A DNA stretch of 64,000 bases, taken from positions 1 to 64,000 of the forward strand of contig JAHDCS010000006.1 in NCBI GenBank assembly GCA_020629755.1, read 5' to 3'. The translations under genes were made by a program, and so were the position numbers. The notes beneath the pieces were generated by a model. It saw only the letters and a list, made by a program, of their open reading frames with translations. It did not search any database and was not told where the DNA came from. The stretch is from Flavobacteriales bacterium (lineage in GTDB: Bacteria > Bacteroidota > Bacteroidia > Flavobacteriales_G > JALEGO01). Positions 45,060-54,563 of the stretch are shown here, in pieces (position 1 is the stretch's first letter; each line of letters begins with the position of its first letter).

Positions 45060-45067
45060 CAAAGGTA
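45060..45067 (-). promoter_or_regulatory. -7 element for glyS
   Basis: The minus strand reads TACCTTTG, exact TAnnTTTG, ending 16 nt before the glyS ATG. No clear TTG at -33. Confidence 0.4.
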
Positions 45068-45068
45068 A

Positions 45069-45095
45069 AAAAAAGCCCAGCTTCGCGTGACTGCA
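45069..45095 (-). terminator. Possible terminator after mrdA
   Basis: Minus strand AGTC...GGCT stem with an internal mismatch and a GC-GAA-GC hairpin, followed by eight T. The stem is short and imperfect. Confidence 0.35.
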
Positions 45096-45112
45096 TTAGA
45101 AAAATAACCGAT

Positions 45113-46921
45113 TCAATAAAAGCGTTTATCTAAAATCCTTTTCTCTTTTATAGAATCAGTAGTGCCTTTCAGATATTTTTCAGTCACCAAAGACGCTATA
45201 GGCGCCGCCCATCTGCCTCCAAAACCAGCATTTTCAATATAAACGGCTATGGCTATTTTAGGATTATCCATTGGCGCAAAGGCAATAAATATAGAATGGT
45301 CTTCGCCATGTGGGTTTTGGGCTGTTCCGGTTTTTCCGCATATATCTACGCCTGATATCTGAGCTCTTCTAGCGGTTCCACCTGGTTCATTCACTACGGC
45401 ATACATGCCTTGAATAAGGCTAGTAAAATACTCGGGGTCAACATCTACCTTGTGTGGCACAGAAAACGTTTGATCCAGCGTATCTCCTGAAATCTCTTTT
45501 ACTAGATGTGGGGTGTAATAATATCCTCTATTTGCCATAATAGCGGCTAAATTTGCCATTTGAAGTGGGGTCACCATCAGTTCACCTTGGCCAATACTCA
45601 AAGAATAAATGGTCGAATAATTCCATCTGCCATTCGGATAAAACCGATCATAAAACCCTTTAGAGGGCACCTGACCAGCTCTTTCACCCGGAAGGTCTAT
45701 GCCTAATTTTTTGCCCAAGCCAAAAGATTCGACTTTCGTTTTCCATTGGTTTACTTTTGTCTGATTAAACGTTCTTCGCCCTAGTGTATCTACATCATAC
45801 AAAAGTCTACTGAATACCTTGTAAAAGTATGGGTTGCAAGAATATTGCACCGCTCTTTTAAGATCAGAGGCATAAGGATGGCTATGACAGCCTACCAATG
45901 ACTGATCACATGACAACCCTGTGGATGGATCTATTTTTAATTCATCTAAAGCCGCTAAACCTTGAATGAGTTTAAAAATAGAACCAGGCGGATACTGTGC
46001 CATTAGCGCTCTATTAAAAAGTGGTTTTAACGAATCATTACGCAAAAGCATGCGGTAGTTTTTTGACCTATATCTACCAACTAAAATATTTGGATCGTAA
46101 GTAGGTGCCGAGACAAAAGCCAAAACCTCACCACTTTCAGGCTCTAAGGCTACCACAGCGCCTTTCTTACCCTGCATTAGTTTTTCGGCATATTTTTGAA
46201 GCTCAAGATCTATGGTTAACAGTAAATTTGACCCACTTACAGGCTTTACATCTTTTTCACCCTCATCAAAACGTTCTTTTAATACATTGCGGCTATCTGC
46301 AAGATAAATTTCATAGCCGTTATGCCCTCTAAGTGCATTTTCGTAGGTTTTTTCAACTCCACTTTTTCCGCGATAATCTCCCATTTTATACGTAGAGTCT
46401 TGTTCTAAATCTTTTTTACTCACTTCGGCAACATAGCCAATGACATGCGCGGCTATACCACTAGTGATTTTTCTATTGTCTCGCAATCGCAATTCAAACT
46501 CTGGAAATAGGTACATTTTTTCCATCATTGGGGCAAACTCTTTTGATGTAAATCCTGAAAGAAAAATAGACGGCTTATAAGCATTGTAAGATTTAGCCTT
46601 GTGTAATATTTTTTTAAACTCTAAAACAGGCAAATCAAATAATTGACAAAAGCGTATTGTATCAAAGTCAGAATCAATAAATTTTGGTGTCACAAACAAA
46701 TCATATAAAGGTTCATTGTACACCACTTTTTTGCCTGATCTATCAAATAAAATGCCTCTAGGAGCATACTTATCAATATAGCGTAACGACTGGTTTTCAG
46801 CTGATAACTTATAACTATCGTCTATGATTTGAATAAAAAACAAACGACACAAAAACACTAAAGAAAGTGCCGCAAAAATTGAAAACAAAATTTTAGAACG
46901 TATTTCAAATCTCTTCTGCAC
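45113..46921 (-). CDS. mrdA: Penicillin-binding protein 2
   Basis: Transpeptidase of the elongation (Rod) complex that crosslinks side-wall peptidoglycan. It has one N-terminal membrane helix (ILFSIFAALSLVFLCRLFFIQII), a PBP dimerisation domain, and the transpeptidase motifs PPGSIFKLIQ (SxxK), YSCNP (SxN) and GKTGTAQNPHG (KTG). Length is 602 residues. It abuts mreD directly. Start is GTG. Usual neighbours mreB, mreC and rodA are not here. Confidence 0.94.
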   Translation of the reverse strand: MQKRFEIRSKILFSIFAALSLVFLCRLFFIQIIDDSYKLSAENQSLRYIDKYAPRGILFDRSGKKVVYNEPLYDLFVTPKFIDSDFDTIRFCQLFDLPVLEFKKILHKAKSYNAYKPSIFLSGFTSKEFAPMMEKMYLFPEFELRLRDNRKITSGIAAHVIGYVAEVSKKDLEQDSTYKMGDYRGKSGVEKTYENALRGHNGYEIYLADSRNVLKERFDEGEKDVKPVSGSNLLLTIDLELQKYAEKLMQGKKGAVVALEPESGEVLAFVSAPTYDPNILVGRYRSKNYRMLLRNDSLKPLFNRALMAQYPPGSIFKLIQGLAALDELKIDPSTGLSCDQSLVGCHSHPYASDLKRAVQYSCNPYFYKVFSRLLYDVDTLGRRTFNQTKVNQWKTKVESFGLGKKLGIDLPGERAGQVPSKGFYDRFYPNGRWNYSTIYSLSIGQGELMVTPLQMANLAAIMANRGYYYTPHLVKEISGDTLDQTFSVPHKVDVDPEYFTSLIQGMYAVVNEPGGTARRAQISGVDICGKTGTAQNPHGEDHSIFIAFAPMDNPKIAIAVYIENAGFGGRWAAPIASLVTEKYLKGTTDSIKEKRILDKRFY

Positions 46922-47437
46922 TTATTCTGATTTAGATAACATAGCGCGCATTAAAAATGCAAAACATAAGGTAATAAGCGATGAAAAAAGAATCTTACCC
47001 CCTATGTCTACCCAGCCCGTTAAGGCTGATTTTTCTGCAATGAGTAAAACCGCATGAAAAACAATAATCGATGAACTAGCATAAAGAAAAAACCAAATAA
47101 AATTATAGCGTTTTGACTGCGCAAGAGCACCCGCCTGGTAGCCTTCTGAAGGTTCAAAACGACGTAGTATCAAAGGCCTAATAAAATTCATCACCAAAAG
47201 CGCCAAGGCATGAAACCCTAATGATTGCATAAAAAAATCAACCCATAAACCCATTAAAAATGAAAGTGTAAGTAGAAGGTTTCGGGAGATATTTAAGGGC
47301 AAAAACAGAAAAAAAACAATATAGATGTAAGGGGTAAAATACCATCCTAAAAAAATAGAATCTACAATAACAATTTGTAATAAAAATAAAAACACAAACC
47401 GCAGAACATATAAGATTATTTGCTTACCTGTTATCAA
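46922..47437 (-). CDS. mreD: Rod shape-determining protein MreD
   Basis: Integral membrane protein of the Rod complex. The 171 residues contain about five hydrophobic segments (for example LRFVFLFLLQIVIVDSIFLGWYF, LLLTLSFLMGLWVDFFMQSLGFHALALLVMNFI and IGGKILFSSLITLCFAFLM), and GLWVDFFMQSLGFHALALL resembles the conserved MreD core. The start is a TTG at 47437, inside lptD by 14 bp. mreD is normally preceded by mreC; here lptD takes that place. Confidence 0.85.
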   Translation of the reverse strand: MITGKQIILYVLRFVFLFLLQIVIVDSIFLGWYFTPYIYIVFFLFLPLNISRNLLLTLSFLMGLWVDFFMQSLGFHALALLVMNFIRPLILRRFEPSEGYQAGALAQSKRYNFIWFFLYASSSIIVFHAVLLIAEKSALTGWVDIGGKILFSSLITLCFAFLMRAMLSKSE

Positions 47438-50063
47438 ACCATTCTAATCTTCTATTCAACTTTAAACTCTGTAACACCGGCGCTTTAACATTTAAATTAA
47501 ATTGAAATGACTTTCTGTTACCATCTAATATAGCTTTAAATGCCATTTGCCAACAATGCAAATCTCTATAAATATCTATGGTTGGCAAAACCAGTTTTTG
47601 AGCTACCAAATCATAGGTAGATTCAAAGCCTATCTTCCACATTTTGGTAATGCTCACTTCAGAATTAAAATTTAGAGTATTTACATAGGTGGGCTCATAA
47701 AGTGATTTACGCATAGAAAAATTGTAGTTTAACCCAACACTCCACGGAATAGTAAAGTCTACAAATTGTTCTGGATTATTCTCTATGAACTCTAGCTCTT
47801 CTTGTGCCGCATTTTCTGATTGAGTTTGTTCGGTTTTTTTACCTTTTAACGTATACCCCGTTCTGACTTGAAGAAAGGTAAGCCGTGCTAATCGCTTGGT
47901 GTTTTTCCAGTTAGATATTTCAAACTCATCTACTCTTTGTCTGGTTAAAAAATCAATTTTATACGGATCTAAAGAGCCATTAAAATTAATACTAAACCCT
48001 TGAATAGGATTAATGTTACCTCTAAATGAAAATACTGCCAACTTTAAAGAATCGGCCCGTAAATTGTACAATGAAGAAAATGAAAGATTTTCAATAAGAT
48101 TGATTTTTTTTGTTTTTACACCAGTAGAGTCTTTTTTATCTAAAACTTTAAATTGTAAATCATTAATCAATGAAAATGTAATGCTTGATTTTGGAGCATT
48201 GGGCGGGGCATTAAAAATGCCGTCGTACCTAGAATAATAGACCGTGTCTAATCCGCCTTGTAGGTTTCCTTTCTGATAAAAATCAAAATAATTCCAAAAT
48301 GGAGTTTTAAAATCTGGGCTGAAGCTATAGCCTATAGAAGGGGTTAATACGTGACGCATCGCCTTTATTTTTTTTAGTTTAGAAAAGGCATATAAACCAT
48401 AAATTTTGGTTGTTAAAGCAGCGGAATACTCTCCAGTATGAAAACTCCCAAATTGGTTTAATGTGTCTATCCCAATAGAATCTTGTATTACCCCATTTGA
48501 ATCGGTTAGAGGAAAATAATTTTGAGAAATCTGATCAAAATAACCCACCCCATTATACCTGAGGTTTTGGTCAAAGCTAAAGTATTTTAAGAGTTTCGTG
48601 TTGTAATTAAGGGTAGCATTTTGCTGCAAGCCCTGCTCAATATTATCTAGTGTCGATGTGCTTAAAAAATTTGAATCTAACTTGTCTTGTACTTCAGCCT
48701 TGTACTTTGAAGAGTAATTTAAACGCAATCTTTCAAACCATTTATCGCCGACATTTTTAGAGGTTTTAAACGGGTAAAAACTCGCGATATTAAAGTCAAC
48801 ATCTGGTAATGTAATGGTGATTGAGCTATCTACAATATTCTGGTTATGAGAGGCATTAAAGGACAGATTTCCTGACGTATTTAAGCGTTTGAAGTTCAAT
48901 ATTCTTGAAAGGTTAACTCTAGAATTGAAGCTTGTAGACACATAATTTTGGGTCGTTGTATTGATATTATTTCTATAGGCCCCCACTGAACCGGCTTTGA
49001 CTTGAGCTGAAAATCGATATTTGGGGTTTGCCTTGGGGTCTTGAGTGTGATTCCAGTTGATCAGCACATTTCTTACTTTTGAAAAGAACGGATAATTACT
49101 GGCGGTATCTGTCTTCAGAGCTCTAAAGCCTGTTTTAAATACAGAGTAATCTACGCCCAAAGACCCATTATACTTATATCTTTTCTTATAATTACTATAG
49201 CCATAAGCTGCCCAACTGCCTAAAGAATATACATCAAATGTAGTTTCTAAATCATAATAGTCACTCAAGGCAAAATAGTATCCGGCCTTGGTTATAAACG
49301 CGCCTTGCTCTGGTGAAAACCCATAAGTTGCAGGCATTACAATACCTGAATTTTTTTCTCTTTTTGCCGGGAAAAATCCAAAAGGCACTACCAAAGGTGT
49401 GGGGGCATCATCTACTTTTAAATTTGCGGCACCTGTGATGATTTTATCATCTTTGATGAGTTTTAATTTGGAGGCGTGAATATAAAAATGAGGGGTATCT
49501 AATTGACAGGTCGTGTATTTTCCATTTTTAATAAACATGGTGGTTTTATCCATCAATTTAATCTGATCGCCATGTATGTACCCGTCTCCTTCAGTTGTTT
49601 TGGCTCTGAATATTTTGCCTTTTTCGGTCTCAAAACTATAGCTCATAGAGTCTGAAGTAAAACTCTGGCTGGCATCTTCAAATATAGGTCTGTCTATGTA
49701 CTTCCCGGTAGAGTCTTGTGTTCGGCCCTTAGCAAATAGTACGCTATTTGACATGTTAATACGGATATAATCGGCTTTTAAGTTGGTTGACCCGTACGTT
49801 AAATCTGCTTCTCCATGTATGTGCATAAGATCTTTTTTTAAATCAACCACAATAGAATCTGTTCCGTTATACACCACAGGTTCTTCAAGAAATGATTTAG
49901 ATTCTTTTTCTGGTTTTAAGCTGTCTGCTAAAGAATCATTACCTAGTACCCTTAGAGAATCTTCGGCAGGCGAAACCACAAGTGAATCAACAGATTGCGC
50001 AGCTAAACCACCCGATAAAAAAAACAGACGTACAACTAGACTTATATAATGCTTTGTCGGCAA
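47424..50063 (-). CDS. lptD: LPS-assembly protein LptD (Bacteroidota type)
   Basis: Outer-membrane protein that inserts LPS in the outer leaflet. The N-terminal OstA-like jellyroll (LMHIHGEADLTYGSTNLKADYIRINMSN, GYIHGDQIKLMDKTTMFIKNGKYTTCQLDTPHFYIHASKLKLI in outline) leads into FGFFPAKREKNSGIVMPATYGFSPEQGAF, a hallmark of the family, and then a long barrel rich in F, Y, N and S. Length of 879 is typical. Signal peptide is SLVVRLFFLSGGLAAQ. Start is a TTG; the codons at the start overlap the promoter of the divergent amidase gene. Confidence 0.9.
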   Translation of the reverse strand: MPTKHYISLVVRLFFLSGGLAAQSVDSLVVSPAEDSLRVLGNDSLADSLKPEKESKSFLEEPVVYNGTDSIVVDLKKDLMHIHGEADLTYGSTNLKADYIRINMSNSVLFAKGRTQDSTGKYIDRPIFEDASQSFTSDSMSYSFETEKGKIFRAKTTEGDGYIHGDQIKLMDKTTMFIKNGKYTTCQLDTPHFYIHASKLKLIKDDKIITGAANLKVDDAPTPLVVPFGFFPAKREKNSGIVMPATYGFSPEQGAFITKAGYYFALSDYYDLETTFDVYSLGSWAAYGYSNYKKRYKYNGSLGVDYSVFKTGFRALKTDTASNYPFFSKVRNVLINWNHTQDPKANPKYRFSAQVKAGSVGAYRNNINTTTQNYVSTSFNSRVNLSRILNFKRLNTSGNLSFNASHNQNIVDSSITITLPDVDFNIASFYPFKTSKNVGDKWFERLRLNYSSKYKAEVQDKLDSNFLSTSTLDNIEQGLQQNATLNYNTKLLKYFSFDQNLRYNGVGYFDQISQNYFPLTDSNGVIQDSIGIDTLNQFGSFHTGEYSAALTTKIYGLYAFSKLKKIKAMRHVLTPSIGYSFSPDFKTPFWNYFDFYQKGNLQGGLDTVYYSRYDGIFNAPPNAPKSSITFSLINDLQFKVLDKKDSTGVKTKKINLIENLSFSSLYNLRADSLKLAVFSFRGNINPIQGFSINFNGSLDPYKIDFLTRQRVDEFEISNWKNTKRLARLTFLQVRTGYTLKGKKTEQTQSENAAQEELEFIENNPEQFVDFTIPWSVGLNYNFSMRKSLYEPTYVNTLNFNSEVSITKMWKIGFESTYDLVAQKLVLPTIDIYRDLHCWQMAFKAILDGNRKSFQFNLNVKAPVLQSLKLNRRLEWFDNR

Positions 50064-50082
50064 GAGATTTATCCTATTTTTG
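50053..50082 (+). promoter_or_regulatory. Promoter for the amidase-mlaD-Fe-S operon
   Basis: TTTG, 18 nt, then TATTTTTG, a full consensus match ending 33 nt before the TTG start at 50116. It overlaps the first codons of the divergent lptD. Confidence 0.55.
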
Positions 50083-50115
50083 TAGTAGGTAGCACAGCAA
50101 AACTAATAATAAGTA

Positions 50116-51477
50116 TTGAATCGATATCTGTTTCATCTAAGGCTTTTGTTAAAGTATTATAATTTTTTAGTCTTCTTTTTTTGGGGAGGATGTTTTTGGG
50201 GATCGGCGGATTATCTGATTGCCCAAAATTCTGGCTCTGAAAACAAAGTAAAAACCATTGTGATTGACGCTGGTCATGGAGGTAAAGATCCGGGATGTCA
50301 TGGCGCTTCTAACAATGAAAAAGCAGTATGCTTAGACATTAGTTTAAAACTTGGAAAGCTTATTGAAAAACGCTTGCCTGCCGTTAAAGTTGTCTATACA
50401 AGAACCCAAGATGTTTTTTTAGAATTAATTGAAAGAGCACGTATCGCCAATAAAAATGAAGCCGATTTATTTATTTGCATCCATGCTAATGCAGCCTCAC
50501 CTAAAGCTATTGGCACAGAGACTTACGTACTTGGCCTTCATAAAACACAAGCAAATCTTGAAGTGGCCAAAAGAGAAAACGCCGTAATTGAGCTAGAAGA
50601 AAACTATGAAACTACCTACCAAGGTTTTGATCCCAACTCAGACGAAAGCATCATCACACTAACCCTTATGCAAAGTGCTTATTTAGAACAAAGCACTAAA
50701 ATGGCATCGCATGTGCAACATAATTTTGAAAGAAGTGGCCGAGTAAATAGAGGCGTAAAACAAGCCGGATACCTTGTGCTGCATCAAACAGCCATGCCTA
50801 GTGTTTTAATTGAAACGGGCTTTCTCACAAACCCTGAAGAAGAAAAATATTTAAGCGATCCAAAAACACAAGATCAAATTGCCGAAGATATCTACTTGGC
50901 ATTTATCAAGTATAAAGCCGAAATCGAAGGCATAGAACATCCATCCTCTTCTAGCAAATATTCATCTTCTATAAAAGAAAAGCCTAGTGAAATAAAAAAT
51001 GAAGTTGAAAAAAAGACGGTAGCTTTCATCCCCCCAAAAAAAGAAAATACCTCATCAGAGGTGTCAAAAAAAGAGGCTTCCATTAGCCAAGATACATCTA
51101 CTGAAAAAGAGAGCAAAATCCCCCCTACTAAAACTGAAAATAGGAGTAACAAAGAAACCTTACCAGATTTTAAACGTAAGAATGAGTCAACTAAAAACAA
51201 AACCTCTGATAAAGTGATTTATCGCGTACAAATAAAAACGTCTGCAAAACGTTTGCCTGCTGATCCGGTCAACTTTTATGGCATGGAAAATGTGTATGAG
51301 TATAAAGACAAAGACGGGCTTTATAAATATACCGTAGGCGAAGGTGATTCTTTACAAGAACTGATGTTTCTTCAAAAATCAATGCAAAAAAAAGGCAGTA
51401 AAGGGGCTTTTATTATTGCAACCTACAATGGCGAACGCATCACCTATCAAGAGGCTAAAGAAAAAATAAGACGATGA
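50116..51477 (+). CDS. N-acetylmuramoyl-L-alanine amidase with SPOR-like tail
   Basis: Cleaves the bond between muramic acid and the stem peptide of peptidoglycan. The Amidase_3 domain (about residues 48-275) shows VIDAGHGGKDPGCHG, ARIANKNEADLFICIHANA and LIETGFLTNPEEEKYL with the zinc-binding and Glu residues. A Ser/Lys/Glu-rich linker (about 280-360) holds two octamer copies 90 bp apart. The tail VIYRVQIKTSAKRLP ... GAFIIATYNGERITYQEAKEKI is SPOR-like. The start is a TTG at 50116 or a second TTG 10 codons on; both give an unusual signal with FFFWGGCFWGSA. Confidence 0.9.
   Translation: MNRYLFHLRLLLKYYNFLVFFFWGGCFWGSADYLIAQNSGSENKVKTIVIDAGHGGKDPGCHGASNNEKAVCLDISLKLGKLIEKRLPAVKVVYTRTQDVFLELIERARIANKNEADLFICIHANAASPKAIGTETYVLGLHKTQANLEVAKRENAVIELEENYETTYQGFDPNSDESIITLTLMQSAYLEQSTKMASHVQHNFERSGRVNRGVKQAGYLVLHQTAMPSVLIETGFLTNPEEEKYLSDPKTQDQIAEDIYLAFIKYKAEIEGIEHPSSSSKYSSSIKEKPSEIKNEVEKKTVAFIPPKKENTSSEVSKKEASISQDTSTEKESKIPPTKTENRSNKETLPDFKRKNESTKNKTSDKVIYRVQIKTSAKRLPADPVNFYGMENVYEYKDKDGLYKYTVGEGDSLQELMFLQKSMQKKGSKGAFIIATYNGERITYQEAKEKIRR
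51028..51035 (-). repeat. GGGGGGAT octamer copy 14
   Basis: In the amidase linker, template strand, FIPPK codons. Confidence 0.8.
51118..51125 (-). repeat. GGGGGGAT octamer copy 15
   Basis: In the amidase linker 90 bp after copy 14, template strand, KIPPT codons. Confidence 0.8.
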
Positions 51478-52454
51478 AAAAAGAAATTGTCATAGGATTT
51501 GCCATATTAATAGCAGCGCTTATTTTCTTTTATGGATTTAACTTCTTAAAAGGAAAAAATTTATTTTCAAATGCCAAAAGCTATTATGCTGTATACCAAC
51601 GTGTAGATGGGCTTTTGCCCTCTAGTGCTGTTCAACTCAATGGATTTAATGTCGGAAAAGTAGAGTCGATTTACTTTCACCCAGACGAGTCGGGCCGCTT
51701 AATTGTAAAATTCAATATCACAGAACCTGAACTTAAAATACCCAATAAATCTCAGGTTCAGGTGGCCAGTTTTGATTTACTCGGCACTAAAGGGTTGAAA
51801 TTATTGATTAATCCTTCAAGCGAATTGTACCAAGAAGGCGATACGTTAAACTCAGGTTTTGAAACTTCAATAAGAGACGAGGTGAATCAACAAGTTTTGC
51901 CTTTAAAAAATAAAGTCGAAAGCCTCATCTCTCAATTTGATTCTGCCTTAAAAATTGTACAGGGCGTATTTACCGAAGATTTTCAAGAAAGCATCACCTC
52001 AAAGTTTGGTAACACCATGAGTTCTTTAGAGCATATTGCACATACCTCTGACAAGCTTATTTCTGATAATTCTGGGTCGATTAAAAATATTATGACGAAC
52101 TTAGAGGCCTCGACAAAAACACTTAAAGACAACAATCAAAATTTGACAAAAATTATTGATAATACCGCCCAAATTACTGACTCTTTAGCCGCAATAGACA
52201 TTGCCTATACCTTTAAAAAAGTTGATAAAGCCATGAGTGATGTGTCTTCAATACTAGAAAAAGTTGAAAACGGAGAAGGCAGTCTTGGTAAACTTTTAAA
52301 GGATGAGAGTGTTTATAATAATCTAGACCAAGCTACTCTTGAGCTAGATAAATTATTAGAAGATATGCGTGTTAACCCAAAACGATACGTGCATTTATCT
52401 GTATTTGGAAGGAAAGACAAAGACAAACCTGAAAAAAAACCTAGAAACGAATGA
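51474..52454 (+). CDS. mlaD: MlaD/MCE-domain protein
   Basis: Membrane-anchored periplasmic lipid-binding protein of a phospholipid transport system. It has an N-terminal anchor (EIVIGFAILIAALIFFYGFNFL) and an MCE domain (about residues 35-120: AVYQRVDGLLPSSAVQLNGFNVGKVESIYFH). A helical C-terminal part follows, rich in TLKDNNQNLTKIIDNTAQI-type sequence and ending in a basic tail. Length is 326 residues. No mlaE or mlaF permease and ATPase genes are in the window. It overlaps both neighbours by 4 bp (ATGA). Confidence 0.88.
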   Translation: MKKEIVIGFAILIAALIFFYGFNFLKGKNLFSNAKSYYAVYQRVDGLLPSSAVQLNGFNVGKVESIYFHPDESGRLIVKFNITEPELKIPNKSQVQVASFDLLGTKGLKLLINPSSELYQEGDTLNSGFETSIRDEVNQQVLPLKNKVESLISQFDSALKIVQGVFTEDFQESITSKFGNTMSSLEHIAHTSDKLISDNSGSIKNIMTNLEASTKTLKDNNQNLTKIIDNTAQITDSLAAIDIAYTFKKVDKAMSDVSSILEKVENGEGSLGKLLKDESVYNNLDQATLELDKLLEDMRVNPKRYVHLSVFGRKDKDKPEKKPRNE

Positions 52455-53767
52455 TCGAGCAAATTCTCTTTTTTTGTGTACTATGCCTAGCGATTTTCTT
52501 TTTTGCTAAAAGTCTTCGCTTTATTATCAGAAACATCAAATTGGGTAAAGACCTTAATCTGTCAGATCAAAAATCTACGCGTTTTAAAACCATGCTTAAA
52601 GTGGCCTTTGGACAAACCAAGATGGCTGCAAGACCCGTTCCTTTTATCTTACATTTTTTAGTGTATGCCGGATTTTTAATTATCAATCTCGAGGTTTTAG
52701 AAATCATCATTGACGGCCTGTTTGGAACACATAGAGTGTTTTCTTTTATGGGGGGATTTTATGATTTTCTTATTGGTAGTTTTGAGATTTTAGCGCTTTT
52801 AGTGCTTGTGTCGTGTGTCGTCTTTTTAATAAGAAGAAACGTACTTCGTATAAAACGCTTTTTTGGACGTGAAATGACCGCTTGGCCTAAAGCAGATGCC
52901 AATTATATACTCATTATAGAAATTGTGCTCATGGCCGCCTTTTTGAAAATGAATGCCGCGGATTATTTGTTGCAAAATATGGGAGCTGAGCATTATGTGA
53001 AAGCAGGTAGTTTTCCTGTAAGCAAGTATTTGTTCGCGCCATTTTTTGAAGGGTTTTCTCAATCAAACCTCATACTCATTGAAAGAGCCGGATGGTGGTT
53101 TCATATTTTAGGCATTTTAGCCTTCTTGAATTACCTACCTTTCTCTAAGCACTTTCACATTATGCTGGCTTTTCCGAACACCTATTATTCTAATCTTAAT
53201 GCAAAAGGGGGGCTCACCAATATGGCATCGGTTAAAAAAGAAGTGGAGCTTATGATGGATCCGTCAGCTGATCCGTTTGCAGCACCTGCTCCAGACCCTG
53301 ATGCTCCTCCTACTCGCTTTGGTGCTAAAGATGTTACCGATTTAGATTGGCGACAACTCATGAATGCCTATACCTGTACAGAATGTGGTCGATGCACCTC
53401 AGAATGCCCGGCAAATATTACTGGCAAAAAACTATCGCCTCGCGCCATTATGATGGCTACACGAGACCGTTTAGATGAGGCAGGTAAATGCTTAGATAAG
53501 AACGGAGAAATCAATGATGGGAAATCACTCTTAAACGACTATATTACAGAAGAAGAACTTTGGGCTTGCACTTCATGTAATGCGTGTACTGAAGCTTGCC
53601 CTGTAAACATTGACCCTTTATCTATTATTATAGATTTGAGACGCTACTTAGTCTTAGAAGAATCAAAAGCGCCTAATGAGCTTAATATGATGAGTACCAA
53701 CATTGAAAACAATGGGGCACCCTGGCAATTTAGCCAACAAGATCGATTAAAGTGGAAAAGCGAATAA
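52451..53767 (+). CDS. Membrane Fe-S protein, heterodisulfide-reductase-like
   Basis: The N-terminal half (about residues 1-240) has several hydrophobic membrane segments. The C-terminal half carries two ferredoxin-like 4Fe-4S motifs, CTECGRCTSECP and CTSCNACTEACP. This matches the HdrC/DsrK-like or LutB-like electron-transfer family; substrate unknown. Length is 438 residues. It is followed 10 bp later by an HdrB-like partner, so the two likely form one complex at the inner membrane. An octamer copy encodes MGGFYDF. Confidence 0.85.
   Translation: MIEQILFFCVLCLAIFFFAKSLRFIIRNIKLGKDLNLSDQKSTRFKTMLKVAFGQTKMAARPVPFILHFLVYAGFLIINLEVLEIIIDGLFGTHRVFSFMGGFYDFLIGSFEILALLVLVSCVVFLIRRNVLRIKRFFGREMTAWPKADANYILIIEIVLMAAFLKMNAADYLLQNMGAEHYVKAGSFPVSKYLFAPFFEGFSQSNLILIERAGWWFHILGILAFLNYLPFSKHFHIMLAFPNTYYSNLNAKGGLTNMASVKKEVELMMDPSADPFAAPAPDPDAPPTRFGAKDVTDLDWRQLMNAYTCTECGRCTSECPANITGKKLSPRAIMMATRDRLDEAGKCLDKNGEINDGKSLLNDYITEEELWACTSCNACTEACPVNIDPLSIIIDLRRYLVLEESKAPNELNMMSTNIENNGAPWQFSQQDRLKWKSE
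52750..52757 (+). repeat. GGGGGGAT octamer copy 16
   Basis: In the membrane Fe-S gene, coding strand, MGGF codons (atg ggg gga ttt). Confidence 0.8.
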
Positions 53768-53777
53768 ATTTTAGTCT

Positions 53778-54563
53778 ATGTTACAAGTACCTACTTTAGC
53801 TGAAATGAAAAGTGCTGGCACTCAACCTGATGTTTTATTTTGGGTGGGATGTGCTGGAAGTTTTGATGACAGAGCCAAAAAAATAACAAAAGCCTTTGCT
53901 TTGCTTTTAGAAAAGGCAGGCATAAAATTTGCTGTATTAGGCACAGAAGAAAGTTGCACTGGCGACCCTGCAAAAAGAGCTGGAAATGAATTTTTATTTC
54001 AAATGCAAGCTTTTGGAAATATTCAGGTAATGAATAATTACGGCGTTAAAAACATTGTCACTACCTGCCCGCATTGTTTTAACACCCTTAAAAACGAATA
54101 TCCTGAACTAGGCGGAAATTATGTGGTCAAACACCATTCTGAATACTTACAAGAACTTCTTAATAGTGGAAAGCTAAGCATTCAAGGCGGAGCTTTTAAA
54201 GGCAAAAAAATCACTTTTCATGACCCTTGTTATTTAGGTAGAGCCAATGGTGTATATGAAGCGCCTAGAGCTTTGATTGAAAAGCTTGATTCAGAACTGG
54301 TTGAACTTAAACGTTCACGCGCCAAAGGGTTGTGCTGTGGAGCTGGTGGGGCTCAGATGTTTAAAGAAGCTGAAAAAGGAAACAAAGAAATCAATGTGGA
54401 GCGCTCTGAAGAAGCCTTGGCTGCCAATCCTGATATTATTGCCGCTGGCTGCCCGTTTTGCAATACCATGCTAACAGATGGCGTAAAACACTTTGAAAAG
54501 GAAGATAAGGTAAAAGTCTATGACTTGGCTGAACTTGTAGCAAAAGCAGAAGATTTGATCTAA
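53778..54563 (+). CDS. Fe-S protein with two cysteine-rich (CCG) domains, HdrB-like
   Basis: A 261-residue soluble protein with two cysteine-rich domains: FWVGCAGSFDDRAKK ... CTGDPAKRAG ... TTCPHCFNTLKNEYPELGG, and FHDPCYLGRANGVYEAPRALIEK ... GLCCGAGGAQMFKE ... AGCPFCNTML. This resembles heterodisulfide reductase subunit B, GlpC and LutA. The DPCYLGR and CCGAGG motifs are the Fe-S or redox sites. It is the probable partner of the 52451 protein. Its stop overlaps the next gene (TAATG). Confidence 0.88.
   Translation: MLQVPTLAEMKSAGTQPDVLFWVGCAGSFDDRAKKITKAFALLLEKAGIKFAVLGTEESCTGDPAKRAGNEFLFQMQAFGNIQVMNNYGVKNIVTTCPHCFNTLKNEYPELGGNYVVKHHSEYLQELLNSGKLSIQGGAFKGKKITFHDPCYLGRANGVYEAPRALIEKLDSELVELKRSRAKGLCCGAGGAQMFKEAEKGNKEINVERSEEALAANPDIIAAGCPFCNTMLTDGVKHFEKEDKVKVYDLAELVAKAEDLI

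Noticed and set aside
53207-53212. Run of six G near 53207 as another octamer copy
   Set aside because: It is followed by CT, not AT. Runs of five G followed by AT (near 22073, 23747, 25859, 59516) were also left out of the count.
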